Source: Kribbella jiaozuonensis
GTDB taxonomy: Bacteria > Actinomycetota > Actinomycetes > Propionibacteriales > Kribbellaceae
NCBI RefSeq assembly: GCF_005233875.1
Contig: NZ_SZPZ01000003.1
Span: 1,048,489 to 1,112,488, forward strand
Length of the DNA stretch: 64,000 nt
Direction: 5' to 3'
In this document: positions 56,742 through 64,000 of the stretch, one piece after another
How the letters are laid out: each line of letters starts with the position of its first letter
Numbering within the stretch: position 1 is the first letter of the stretch
Notes under the pieces: model-generated
Database searches by the model: none
Told to the model about the DNA's origin: nothing
What the model saw: only the letters and a program-made list of their open reading frames with translations
Translations under genes and position numbers: made by a program

Positions 56742-57289
56742 TCCAGGTCCTTGCTCTCGATACGTTCGATGGTGGTGGTGAGCCAGTCGCGTTCCGCCCT
56801 GACCTGCGCGCGGATGTAGCCGGCGGCCAGCCAGTACGGCTCGGGCACGTTCCGGGCCTGTGCGCCGGCCACAGCCTTGTCCACGTCGGCCAGCCAGAAG
56901 TCCAGATCCTCGATCCGGCGGCGGAACCGCAGTACGGCGTCCTCGGCGTCGAGGTTGTGCGCCTCGGCCAGGAACACCGGGAAGACCGGGTACTCGTAGG
57001 CGAAGGTCTCGATCCCGCTCTCGACCCGGCGGACCAGCGCCTCGCTGCCGGCCGGGGTGATCTCGTACGTCGTCCGCTCGGGCCGGTTGCCGGCCCGCTC
57101 GGTGCCGGTCGCACGCACGTACTCCTGCCCGGCCAGCCGCTCGACCGTGTGGTACAGCGAGCCGGGCCGGACCTTGACGATCCGGTGGTTGTGCCGGCTG
57201 ACGAGCAGTTGGTACATCTCGTAGGCGTGCATCGGCTTCTCCTCGAGCAGCGCCAGCACCGAGATCGCCAGCGGGGTGAGGTCGGCCAT
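56717..57289 (-). CDS. PadR family transcriptional regulator
   Basis: The 190-residue protein has the PadR winged helix (LTPLAISVLALLEEKPMHAYEMYQLL, then VRPGSLYHTVERLAGQEYVRATGTERAGNRPERTTYEITPAG) and a C-terminal dimerisation helix pair. It precedes and overlaps the DHA2 exporter gene, the usual arrangement for autoregulated drug export. A CCAnATG-TTC-CATnTGG palindrome lies upstream of its start. Confidence 0.93.
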   Translation of the reverse strand: MADLTPLAISVLALLEEKPMHAYEMYQLLVSRHNHRIVKVRPGSLYHTVERLAGQEYVRATGTERAGNRPERTTYEITPAGSEALVRRVESGIETFAYEYPVFPVFLAEAHNLDAEDAVLRFRRRIEDLDFWLADVDKAVAGAQARNVPEPYWLAAGYIRAQVRAERDWLTTTIERIESKDLEWQPDKTQ

Positions 57290-57314
57290 GATCCTCCAGT
57301 CGGATTGTTCCGCG

Positions 57315-57331
57315 CCAAATGTTCCATGTGG
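57315..57331. promoter_or_regulatory. PadR-type operator candidate
   Basis: CCAAATGTTCCATGTGG is a symmetric site (CCA-n-ATG-TTC-CAT-n-TGG) 26 bases upstream of the PadR start. PadR operators usually hold ATG/CAT half-sites like these. It is probably the autoregulatory site for the PadR-exporter operon. Confidence 0.45.
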
Positions 57332-57362
57332 AGTATTCGCCTGAGCGGGCAGAAATGCAAGA

Positions 57363-57392
57363 CGCCTCCGGTTCTTTCACGAACCGGAGGCG
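57363..57392 (-). terminator. Terminator after disA
   Basis: Arms CGCCTCCGGTTC (57363-57374) and its exact complement (57381-57392), with a six-base loop, lie 19 bases after the disA stop on the minus strand. On that strand the stem is followed by TCTTGC, a weak T-run. It separates disA from the padR operon. Confidence 0.7.
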
Positions 57393-57410
57393 CCAGGTGA
57401 CTACGGGTGG

Positions 57411-58505
57411 TCAGACGTAGCGTTCCAGGATGCTGGACTCGGCCAGCCGGGACAGGCCTTCGCGGACCGTGCGGGCGCGGTTCTCGCCGACGCCCTCGAC
57501 CGTCTGCAGGTCGTCGATGCTTGCCGCGAGCAACTTCTGCAGGTGGCCGAAGTGGTCGATCAGCCGGTCGATCACGGCACCCGGAAGCCGCGGCACCTTG
57601 GCCAGCAGCCGGTACCCGCGCGGGGTGACCGCGGCGTCGAGCTGCTCGGCGCCGCCGAGCTGCAGGGCGCGGGCGACCTGGCCGATGTCGAGCAGGTCGG
57701 TCGGGCTGACCGCGTCCAGCTCGAGCAGTACGTCGTCCGCCGTCTTGGCCCGGCGACCCGTGGCCGGCGGGAGGTAGTCGCGGACGACCAGCTCGCGTTC
57801 GCCGGCGACACCGGCGACGAGCTCGTTCAGCTGGAGGGTGAGCAGGCGGCCGTCGGTGCCGAGCTCGACGACGTACCCGTCGATCTCGGTGGCGATCCGG
57901 CGGACCATCTCCAGCCGTTGCGCGACGGCGGCCACGTCCCGGACCGTGACCAGGTCCTCGATCTCGAGCGCGGACAGCGTGCCGGACACCTCGTCGAGGC
58001 GCAGCTTGTACCGCTCGAGGGTGGCGAGGGCCTGGTTCGCGCGGGACAGGATCGCGCCGGAGTCCTCGAGCACGTACCGCTGGTCGTCGACGTACAGCGC
58101 GATGATGTGCATCGACTGCGAGACCGAGATCACCGGGAACCCGGTCTGCCGCGCGACCCGGTCGGCGGTCCGGTGCCGGGTGCCGGTCTCCTGGGTGACG
58201 ATCGACGGATCCGGCATCAGGTGTACGGCGGCCTGGATCAGCCGGGTCGCCTCGCGGTCGAGGACGATCGCGCCGTCCATCTTGCTGAGCTCGCGCAGTC
58301 CGGTCGCGGTGAACTCGACGTCGATCTCGAAGCCGCCGGTGGAGATCGCGTCGACGGCCTTGTCGTGACCGAGCACGATCAGTGCGCCGGTCCGGCCGCG
58401 CAGGATCCGTTCCAGGCCTTCGCGCAGTTCGGTGCCGGGCGCGACCGCCGCGAGCGTCGCGCGCAGGCGGGCGCCGGTGCTGTTCTTGTCCGTGTTCGGT
58501 GCCAC
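57411..58505 (-). CDS. disA: DNA integrity scanning diadenylate cyclase DisA
   Basis: The 364-residue protein makes cyclic di-AMP from two ATP and scans DNA for branched structures. The cyclase domain has MDGAIVLD (DGA at 77-79) and GTRHRTADR (RHR at 110-112). A central coiled segment and a C-terminal helix-hairpin-helix (LQTVEGVGENRARTVREGL) follow. GTG 58505 is the start, and the family length is about 355-365. It follows radA and a FabH gene on the same strand, with a 180-base gap containing a palindrome. Confidence 0.97.
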   Translation of the reverse strand: MAPNTDKNSTGARLRATLAAVAPGTELREGLERILRGRTGALIVLGHDKAVDAISTGGFEIDVEFTATGLRELSKMDGAIVLDREATRLIQAAVHLMPDPSIVTQETGTRHRTADRVARQTGFPVISVSQSMHIIALYVDDQRYVLEDSGAILSRANQALATLERYKLRLDEVSGTLSALEIEDLVTVRDVAAVAQRLEMVRRIATEIDGYVVELGTDGRLLTLQLNELVAGVAGERELVVRDYLPPATGRRAKTADDVLLELDAVSPTDLLDIGQVARALQLGGAEQLDAAVTPRGYRLLAKVPRLPGAVIDRLIDHFGHLQKLLAASIDDLQTVEGVGENRARTVREGLSRLAESSILERYV

Positions 58506-58685
58506 GGAACCTGAGTCTATGCGGTTACGCGGACGCAGTTGTGCGGATATCTGCCGCTCGGCCGGACGCACGCGGTGTGACGCGGTCCGCAGTTGCGGTT
58601 GCGCGTGCACCCGCCCGTGCATCCGGACCGTGCAGTACTCGTTTCCCGCGTGATCACGCGCAACCGGCGTACGACGCTTGTCGCG
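58506..58685 (-). promoter_or_regulatory. disA upstream region with 14-base palindrome
   Basis: The 180-base gap between fabH and disA holds the exact palindrome CGCGTGATCACGCG (58647-58660). It also has several CGCAGTTG/GCGGTT-like repeats between 58520 and 58610. The gap is long enough for a separate disA promoter. I see no riboswitch or small gene. Confidence 0.45.
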
Positions 58686-59624
58686 TCAGGGGCAGCGGAT
58701 GACCTGACCGGCGTACGACAGACCGCCGCCGAATCCGAACAGCAGCACCGGCGCGCCGGACGGGATCTCGCGCTTCTCGACCAGTTTCGACAACGCGATC
58801 GGGATGCTCGCGGCCGAGGTGTTGCCGGACTCCACGACGTCCTTGGCGACCACGGCGTTGGTCGCGCCGAGCCGCTTCGCGAGCGGCTCGATGATGCGCA
58901 GGTTCGCCTGGTGCAGGACGACGCCGCCGAGCTCCTCCGGCTTCAGCCCGGCCTTCTCGCAGACCTGCTGCGCGATCTCGGGGAGCTGCGTGGTGGCCCA
59001 GCGGAAGACGCTCAGGCCCTCCTGCTGGAACGGGCCCTCGCGGCCTTCGATCCGGACCGCGTCGGACATCTCCGGCACCGAGCCCCAGACCACCGGGCTG
59101 ATCCCGGGGTCCTCGTCGGCGACCACGACGGCAGCACCCGCGCCGTCGCCGATCAGTACGCAGGTGGTGCGGTCGGTCCAGTCGGTCCAGTCGCTGAGCT
59201 TCTCGACGCCGATCACCACGGCCTTCGACGCGGCGCCGGCCCGGATCGCCTGGTCGGCGGTGGCCAGTGCGTACGCGAACCCGGAGCAGGCGGTGTTCAG
59301 GTCGATCGCGGCCGGGTTGCCGAGGCCGAGCCGGGCGGCGACGCGGGCAGCGATGTTCGGCGAGCGGTCGATCGCGGTACACGTTGCGACGACCACGTAG
59401 TCGATCTCGGCGATGTCCAGGCCGGCGTTCGCGATCGCCTTGTCGGCGGCGCGCCAGGCCATCTCGTCGACGGACTCGTCCGGGGCTGCGATCCGGCGCT
59501 CACGGATTCCGACCCGGCTCTGGATCCACTCGTCGTTGGTCTCGACCATGGTGGCGAGCTCGTCGTTGGTGAGCACCCGTTCCGGCTGGTAGTGGCCGAG
59601 CGCGACAACTCTTGATCCGGTCAT
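58686..59624 (-). CDS. fabH: 3-oxoacyl-ACP synthase III family protein (FabH-like)
   Basis: The 312-residue thiolase-fold enzyme condenses acyl-CoA with malonyl-ACP to start fatty acid or polyketide chains. The catalytic triad is Cys113 (LNTACSGFAY), the His in VVLHQANLRI and the Asn in ESGNTSAASIP. The substrate-binding region DWTDRTTCVLIGDGAGA is conserved. Its place between radA and disA is unusual for a primary fabH, so this may be a second FabH with a special starter unit. Confidence 0.93.
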   Translation of the reverse strand: MTGSRVVALGHYQPERVLTNDELATMVETNDEWIQSRVGIRERRIAAPDESVDEMAWRAADKAIANAGLDIAEIDYVVVATCTAIDRSPNIAARVAARLGLGNPAAIDLNTACSGFAYALATADQAIRAGAASKAVVIGVEKLSDWTDWTDRTTCVLIGDGAGAAVVVADEDPGISPVVWGSVPEMSDAVRIEGREGPFQQEGLSVFRWATTQLPEIAQQVCEKAGLKPEELGGVVLHQANLRIIEPLAKRLGATNAVVAKDVVESGNTSAASIPIALSKLVEKREIPSGAPVLLFGFGGGLSYAGQVIRCP

Positions 59625-59757
59625 CAGGTGCTCCTGCAGTCATCCGGGGGGCTATCCAGGTCCGACGACGAACCCGGCGTGGGGGCGCCCCCAGGGTACG
59701 TTCCCGATTGCGGGTCTGTTGATCCCCCTGTCCACCCTGTGGCGGGGAACACAGCCG

Positions 59758-61158
59758 TCAGGCGAGACCCGCGGCCATCAGTGCGGAGGGCAGATCCGGA
59801 GCCGCGAACGTGCGCAGGCCGTACTTCTTCTGGATGTCCATCGGCTTGAGGTCCTTGCTCCGGTTCGGGATGTCGGCCGGGACGATCGCCTTGGTGAACC
59901 CGAGCCGGGCCGCCTCCGCGAGCCGCTTCTCCAGACCGCCGACGCGCCGGACCTCGCCGGCCAGGCCGACCTCGCCGATCGCGATCAGCCCGGGGTAGAT
60001 CGGCTTGTCCATCACCGAGGACGCGACCGCGATCGCGACGGACAGGTCCGCGACCGGCTCGGTGATCTTCACGCCGCCGACAGTCGCGACGTACACCTCT
60101 TTGTCGGTCAGCTTCAGTCCGGCGCGATTCCCGAGTACGGCGAGGACCATTGCGACTCGCGACGACTCCAACCCGGACGTGGTCCGGCGCGGCTGTGGTG
60201 CGGCGGACGGTCCGACCAACGCTTGTACTTCGGCCAGCAGCGGCCGCCGGCCCTCCATCATCACCGTCACGCACGTCCCGGCGACGGGCTCGGCGTGCTC
60301 GGACACGAACAGGCCGGTCGGGTCCGTCACCTCGACGATCCCGGTGTCGACCATGTCGAAGCAGCCGACCTCGTCGGACGGGCCGAAGCGGTTCTTCGTC
60401 GCGCGCACCATCCGGAACCCGGAGTGCCGGTCGCCGTCGAACGCGAGCACGACGTCGACCAGGTGCTCGAGCATCCGCGGACCGGCGATCGCGCCGTCCT
60501 TGGTGACGTGGCCGACCAGCACAACCGCGATGTGCCGCTCCTTCGCGAGCCGGACCAGCGCACCGGTCACCTCGCGGACCTGCGTCACTCCACCCGGAGC
60601 GCCGTCGACCTCGGGATGCGCCATCGTCTGCACCGAGTCGATCACCAGGAACGACGGCTCCACCGCGTCGATCTGCCCGACGACCGCGGACAGGTCGGTC
60701 TCCGCGGCGAGGAACAGTTCGTCGACGAGCGCGTCCGTACGGCCGGCGCGCAGCCGCACCTGGGCAGCCGACTCTTCGCCGGAGACGTAGAGAGTCCGTT
60801 GGCCGCCGCGTGCCGATTGCGCCGCGACCTCCAGCAGCAGAGTGGACTTGCCGACACCGGGCTCACCGGCCAGCAGGATCACCGCGCCCGGGACGACGCC
60901 GCCGCCGAGCACGCGGTCGAGCTCGCCGATACCGGTCGGACGCGACTCGGCCTCGATCGCGGAGACTTTGGCGATCGGCATCGCGGGCGACGACACGGGA
61001 CCCGCGGTGATCCGCGCGGCCTTCGGCGCACCGACTTCGGCGACCGTGCCCCAGGCCTGGCACTCGCCACACCGCCCGATCCAGCGCGCCGACGTCCATC
61101 CGCACTCAGAGCACGCGTATGCCGACTTGCCCTTCGCCTGTGTCGCCGCCTTCGCCAT
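59758..61158 (-). CDS. radA: DNA repair protein RadA
   Basis: The 466-residue RecA-like ATPase drives branch migration. It has an N-terminal zinc ribbon (Cys16, Cys19, Cys30, Cys33 in ACSECGWTSARWIGRCGEC), Walker A GEPGVGKSTLL (about 98-106), the RadA-specific KNRFG motif (ATKNRFGPSDEVGCFDM) and a C-terminal Lon-like domain (VYVATVGGVKITEPVADLSVAIAVASS). RadA interacts with DisA in studied bacteria, and disA lies two genes downstream. The TPR gene stop is nine bases upstream of its start. Confidence 0.97.
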   Translation of the reverse strand: MAKAATQAKGKSAYACSECGWTSARWIGRCGECQAWGTVAEVGAPKAARITAGPVSSPAMPIAKVSAIEAESRPTGIGELDRVLGGGVVPGAVILLAGEPGVGKSTLLLEVAAQSARGGQRTLYVSGEESAAQVRLRAGRTDALVDELFLAAETDLSAVVGQIDAVEPSFLVIDSVQTMAHPEVDGAPGGVTQVREVTGALVRLAKERHIAVVLVGHVTKDGAIAGPRMLEHLVDVVLAFDGDRHSGFRMVRATKNRFGPSDEVGCFDMVDTGIVEVTDPTGLFVSEHAEPVAGTCVTVMMEGRRPLLAEVQALVGPSAAPQPRRTTSGLESSRVAMVLAVLGNRAGLKLTDKEVYVATVGGVKITEPVADLSVAIAVASSVMDKPIYPGLIAIGEVGLAGEVRRVGGLEKRLAEAARLGFTKAIVPADIPNRSKDLKPMDIQKKYGLRTFAAPDLPSALMAAGLA

Positions 61159-61167
61159 GGCACCAAC

Positions 61168-62463
61168 CTAGACGGACGGTCGGACAAATCCCTTCACCGT
61201 CCGGAGGACCCGCCCCAACCAGCCGACTGTGCGGTGCGGTGCATCGTCCGCGACGACCGGCAGGTCCGCGGTCTGGCGGGCGGCGTCGAGGTACTTGGTG
61301 AGGATCTCGCTCTCGGTCCTTCGCAGCATCGCGCTCTGCTCGAGGAGTTCGAGAGCGTCGGTCAGGTGACCGGCGGCGACCTCTGCCGAGCCGAGGTGTT
61401 GCAGGCAGCGGGCGTGACCTTCGACCTCGTCGATCTCGGCGTACAGATGGGCGGCGTGGTCCCAGCGACTGACGGCCTCGTGCTTGTTGCCTTGCATCCA
61501 CGCGGCCACACCCATCAGCTCGAGCGCGTGTGCCTGGCCGCTCAGGTCGCTTGCGGCTGTTGCTCGGGCGACGGCGGGCCGCAGGTGGTCGAGCGCGCCT
61601 TCGGCGTCCTGCTGGTAGAGGTGTACGACGGCGAGGTTGATGGCGATCGCCACGTCGGCCGCGAGGTCCGGACCGGGCCGTTTGAGCCGTGCCTCGTCCA
61701 GCCGGTCGCGTGCGTTGAGGACCGCCTCATCACGGTCGTTGCCCGCAGGCGAGCGGTCCGCGCGAGCCAGTGACAGCAGTGCTCGCTCGACCTGCCGTCG
61801 CATCGTCATCGCTGCCGCGGTCCGGGTGTGGGTCGCGATGTTGTCGGAGATGCCCAGCCGGGTGCTGGCCGTGTCCAGGTCGCCCAACATCCGGTACGCC
61901 GTTGCCGCGCGCGCCGCCGCGAGCTCAGCGAGATCACGGCGACCGCACACCTCGGCCGCAGCATTCAGCAGATCGCTGAGCTGGAGTAGGGAGTCCGGAT
62001 CCGCACGTCGTACGTACCAGGCCTCGAGGGCGTCGCAGATGCGGGCGAAGTCGTCGATGGTGTCGACGTGCGGCTTCTCCGCCATCAGCAGTTCACGGAG
62101 CCACTCCTCGTGCAAGGCGTACCACTCGGCGGCCGCCATACCGCCGCCGTGGGAGCCGAGCGCGATCATCCACTGCTCGGCCTCCTCCGCGGTCGCCTGC
62201 AGTTCCGGAGCGCTGTCGCCGCTGTGCTGCCAGGAGCGTCGGATCGCCGGACCGTACTGGATGATCGTGATCGCTCCGAGCAGCACGGTCACCCCGAGAC
62301 CGATCAACTGCACCCAGCCGCCGCTGTCGAGGCTCTGGTTGAGCATCTCCGACGCCAGCCCGGTGAGCAGCGCGGACGCCACTGTGCCGATGACGAAGCG
62401 GAATCCGCGCGACTGGTACGGCGACTCCTGCTTCTCCGCCGCCTTCTCTTCCTCCTCGCTCAT
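61168..62463 (-). CDS. Membrane-anchored TPR-like protein
   Basis: The 431-residue protein has two N-terminal membrane helices (FRFVIGTVASALLTGLASEML and WVQLIGLGVTVLLGAITIIQY). A long alpha-helical region of tetratricopeptide-like repeats follows (LLNAAAEVCGRRDLAELAAARAATAYRMLGDLDTA, AINLAVVHLYQQDAEGALDHLRPAVARA, HLGSAEVAAGHLTDALELLEQSAML). It probably mediates protein interactions at the inner face of the membrane. ATG 62463 overlaps the stop of the ABC permease gene, so it is cotranscribed with a transporter. I know no close family. Confidence 0.8.
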   Translation of the reverse strand: MSEEEEKAAEKQESPYQSRGFRFVIGTVASALLTGLASEMLNQSLDSGGWVQLIGLGVTVLLGAITIIQYGPAIRRSWQHSGDSAPELQATAEEAEQWMIALGSHGGGMAAAEWYALHEEWLRELLMAEKPHVDTIDDFARICDALEAWYVRRADPDSLLQLSDLLNAAAEVCGRRDLAELAAARAATAYRMLGDLDTASTRLGISDNIATHTRTAAAMTMRRQVERALLSLARADRSPAGNDRDEAVLNARDRLDEARLKRPGPDLAADVAIAINLAVVHLYQQDAEGALDHLRPAVARATAASDLSGQAHALELMGVAAWMQGNKHEAVSRWDHAAHLYAEIDEVEGHARCLQHLGSAEVAAGHLTDALELLEQSAMLRRTESEILTKYLDAARQTADLPVVADDAPHRTVGWLGRVLRTVKGFVRPSV

Positions 62464-64000
62464 GGCCGACTGCCTGTCGTCAGCCCGCGTACGACGGTCC
62501 GCCAGAACGTCAGCATCAGAACCGCGGGCACGATCGACGCGACCACAGCCGCGGCGGCGACCGGTCCGCTCGATGCCGAGAACTGGCGCGCCTCACCCCA
62601 CAGCACCAGCGACAACGGCGTCGTACCCGGTCCGCTGATCAGGAACCCGACGATGAAGTCGTTCCACACCAGTGCAAACTCCAACACCGCAACGGCAATC
62701 AGTGCGGGACGGTACGTCCGCTGCACAGTCGCCAGTACGGCGCTCTGCCGCACCGGGCCCTGCAACGCCTCGGACACCAGCGCAGGTGGAGCAGAGGCAA
62801 ACGCAGACCGCAGTAGCAGCACAGCAAACGGAAGACCTGCAGCCGCGTGCACCAGTGCGAGTGCGATCCGGGAGCCGGCCAGGCCGGCGGCGTCGATCGC
62901 ATCGCGCAGGGGAGCGGCGTACATCTGCACTGGTGTCACCGCGAGTACTACGAACACCGCCATGACAGTCCGGCCCACGCGCATCGGCAGACCGCCCCAC
63001 GCGACCAGATAGGCCGTCGGTACCGCGATCACAAGCAGCACGGCCGTGGCAGCACTTGCGATGATCAGCGTGGACAGGAGAGCTCGAAACAATCCGACAT
63101 TCGCCGCGGCAGCGAAGGACGAGAAGCCGAGTCCCGACGCAGACCACCAGCCACGCACGCCTGCTTCTTCCGGCGAGTGCAGCGCGGTGATGACGAGTAC
63201 TACGGCCGGGAAGATCCACACCAGCGCGACAGCGAGCCCGATCAGCCAGCCGAACCGCCGTACCGAACGTCGAGGCTTCGGCCGCCCCAGTGACGGGTCC
63301 GGTCGTACCACGGTCACCGGCATCGCCCATCGCCGCCGGCGCAGTCCGCGTACGCCGATCAACCCGACCGCCGCGACGATCGCGAACAGTACGACGCCGA
63401 GTGCCGCCGTACGGCCGGTGTCGTCACCACTGGTCGTCGCTCGCCACCAGTTCAGCCCGAGTACGTCGGCGGACCGTTGCATCGACCCTGGTACGACGAT
63501 CAGCACGAGGTCGAACACCCGCACTGCTGCGATCACCACCGTCAGCGTGACCACTCCGGCGATCGGCCGCAGCAGCGGGATCTCCAACGCACGCAGTCGC
63601 CGCCAGCCCCGGACGCCTTCTGCAGTGAGGGTTCTGGTCACGTCGTCCGGTATCGCGTCCAGACCGGCGCGGAACAGCGAGACGACGTACCCCAGCCAGG
63701 TCCAGCCGAACGCGGACACCAGCACGAGCCAGAACAGTCCCGGTCCGAGCCACACTGGACTCGACCCGAAGAGTCGCGTCCAGACCGCCGTGACCGTTCC
63801 ACGCTCCGGCGTCGGGTCGAACAGCAGCCGGAACGTCGCACCGGACACCAGCACCGACACGGCGAACGGAATGACCAGCGCGGGCTGCAGGAATGTCGTC
63901 ACCGCAGGCAGCCGATAACTCAACAGGGCAAGGAAGAATCCGACCACGACGATCCCGAAGGCAACCAGCACCCAGAGCAGACTGTTGCCGACGGCACGCA
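62460..64000 (-). CDS. Fused two-domain ABC transporter permease, 5' end beyond window
   Basis: The visible part is at least 513 residues; the frame stays open to base 64000, so the start is outside. The first half is MalF-like, with the EAA loop LTAEGVRGWRRLRALEIPLLRP. The second half is MalG-like, with SEALQGPVRQSAVLATVQRTYRP and a C-terminal helix bundle. The GTG at 63971 is not the start, because the helix continues upstream (RAVGNSLLWV). Normally these two permeases are separate proteins. A sugar or oligosaccharide importer is inferred; its binding protein and ATPase are not in the window. Confidence 0.87.
   Translation of the reverse strand, partial: RAVGNSLLWVLVAFGIVVVGFFLALLSYRLPAVTTFLQPALVIPFAVSVLVSGATFRLLFDPTPERGTVTAVWTRLFGSSPVWLGPGLFWLVLVSAFGWTWLGYVVSLFRAGLDAIPDDVTRTLTAEGVRGWRRLRALEIPLLRPIAGVVTLTVVIAAVRVFDLVLIVVPGSMQRSADVLGLNWWRATTSGDDTGRTAALGVVLFAIVAAVGLIGVRGLRRRRWAMPVTVVRPDPSLGRPKPRRSVRRFGWLIGLAVALVWIFPAVVLVITALHSPEEAGVRGWWSASGLGFSSFAAAANVGLFRALLSTLIIASAATAVLLVIAVPTAYLVAWGGLPMRVGRTVMAVFVVLAVTPVQMYAAPLRDAIDAAGLAGSRIALALVHAAAGLPFAVLLLRSAFASAPPALVSEALQGPVRQSAVLATVQRTYRPALIAVAVLEFALVWNDFIVGFLISGPGTTPLSLVLWGEARQFSASSGPVAAAAVVASIVPAVLMLTFWRTVVRGLTTGSRP

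Overview
This is a high-GC actinomycete chromosome segment. It carries Lsr2, ClpC with ClgR-type boxes, DisA and RadA, an FtsH-folate-biosynthesis block, and a hyphal cytoskeleton pair resembling Streptomyces Scy and FilP. A mycelial member of the Propionibacteriales such as Kribbella is my best guess; the genus is inferred from gene content, not proven. I see no IS element, prophage, CRISPR array, rRNA or tRNA gene.

Layout. (1) 1-13.8 kb is accessory: an unrecognised gene cut by the left edge, an aldo/keto reductase, a TetR/MFS efflux operon, SDRs, an MmyB-type regulator, three secreted proteins (ThuA-ricin, BNR-repeat, exo/endonuclease-phosphatase fold), an NlpC/P60 hydrolase with a folded leader, and a quinone reductase/LysR/SDR cluster next to a MarR gene. 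(2) 13.8-37.3 kb is a housekeeping block whose order I recall as conserved in actinomycetes: ppa, dacB, Zn-metalloprotease, tilS, hpt, ftsH, folE, serine protease, folP-NTF2-folB-folK-DUF3180, small membrane proteins, an IMPase, an F420-oxidoreductase-like protein, an orphan nuoD, two PH-domain membrane proteins, a MidA-type methyltransferase, a 2H phosphoesterase, then DUF2520-panC-nadB-nadC-coaX. (3) 37.3-45.2 kb holds a small membrane protein and multicopper oxidase behind a CRP/FNR-like palindrome, an AhpD-like protein, a lipoprotein, DedA, an SPFH/NfeD pair and an ArsR/MFS divergon. (4) 45.2-54.4 kb: lysS, lsr2, clpC, scy-like, filP-like, mutY. (5) 54.5-64 kb: a membrane protein, a DHA2 exporter with a PadR regulator, disA, fabH, radA, a TPR membrane protein and a fused ABC permease that runs off the right edge.

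How genes work together. FolE, FolP, FolB and FolK cover most of tetrahydrofolate synthesis. PanC and CoaX point to CoA, but CoaX has lost its N-terminal phosphate-binding Asp. NadB and NadC give NAD from aspartate, with nadA and panD elsewhere or absent. RadA and DisA are the usual DNA-damage/c-di-AMP pair, here with a FabH-like gene between them. Several regulators sit beside clear inverted repeats that overlap their own promoters, and at least two of those transcripts look leaderless.

The most interesting region is 27.8-31.7 kb. It holds a lone complex I subunit (NuoD) whose quinone-site Tyr and Asp are replaced by Trp and Glu. Close by is a relative of NDUFAF7/MidA, the enzyme that methylates the mitochondrial NuoD homologue on an arginine that this NuoD keeps (Arg72).
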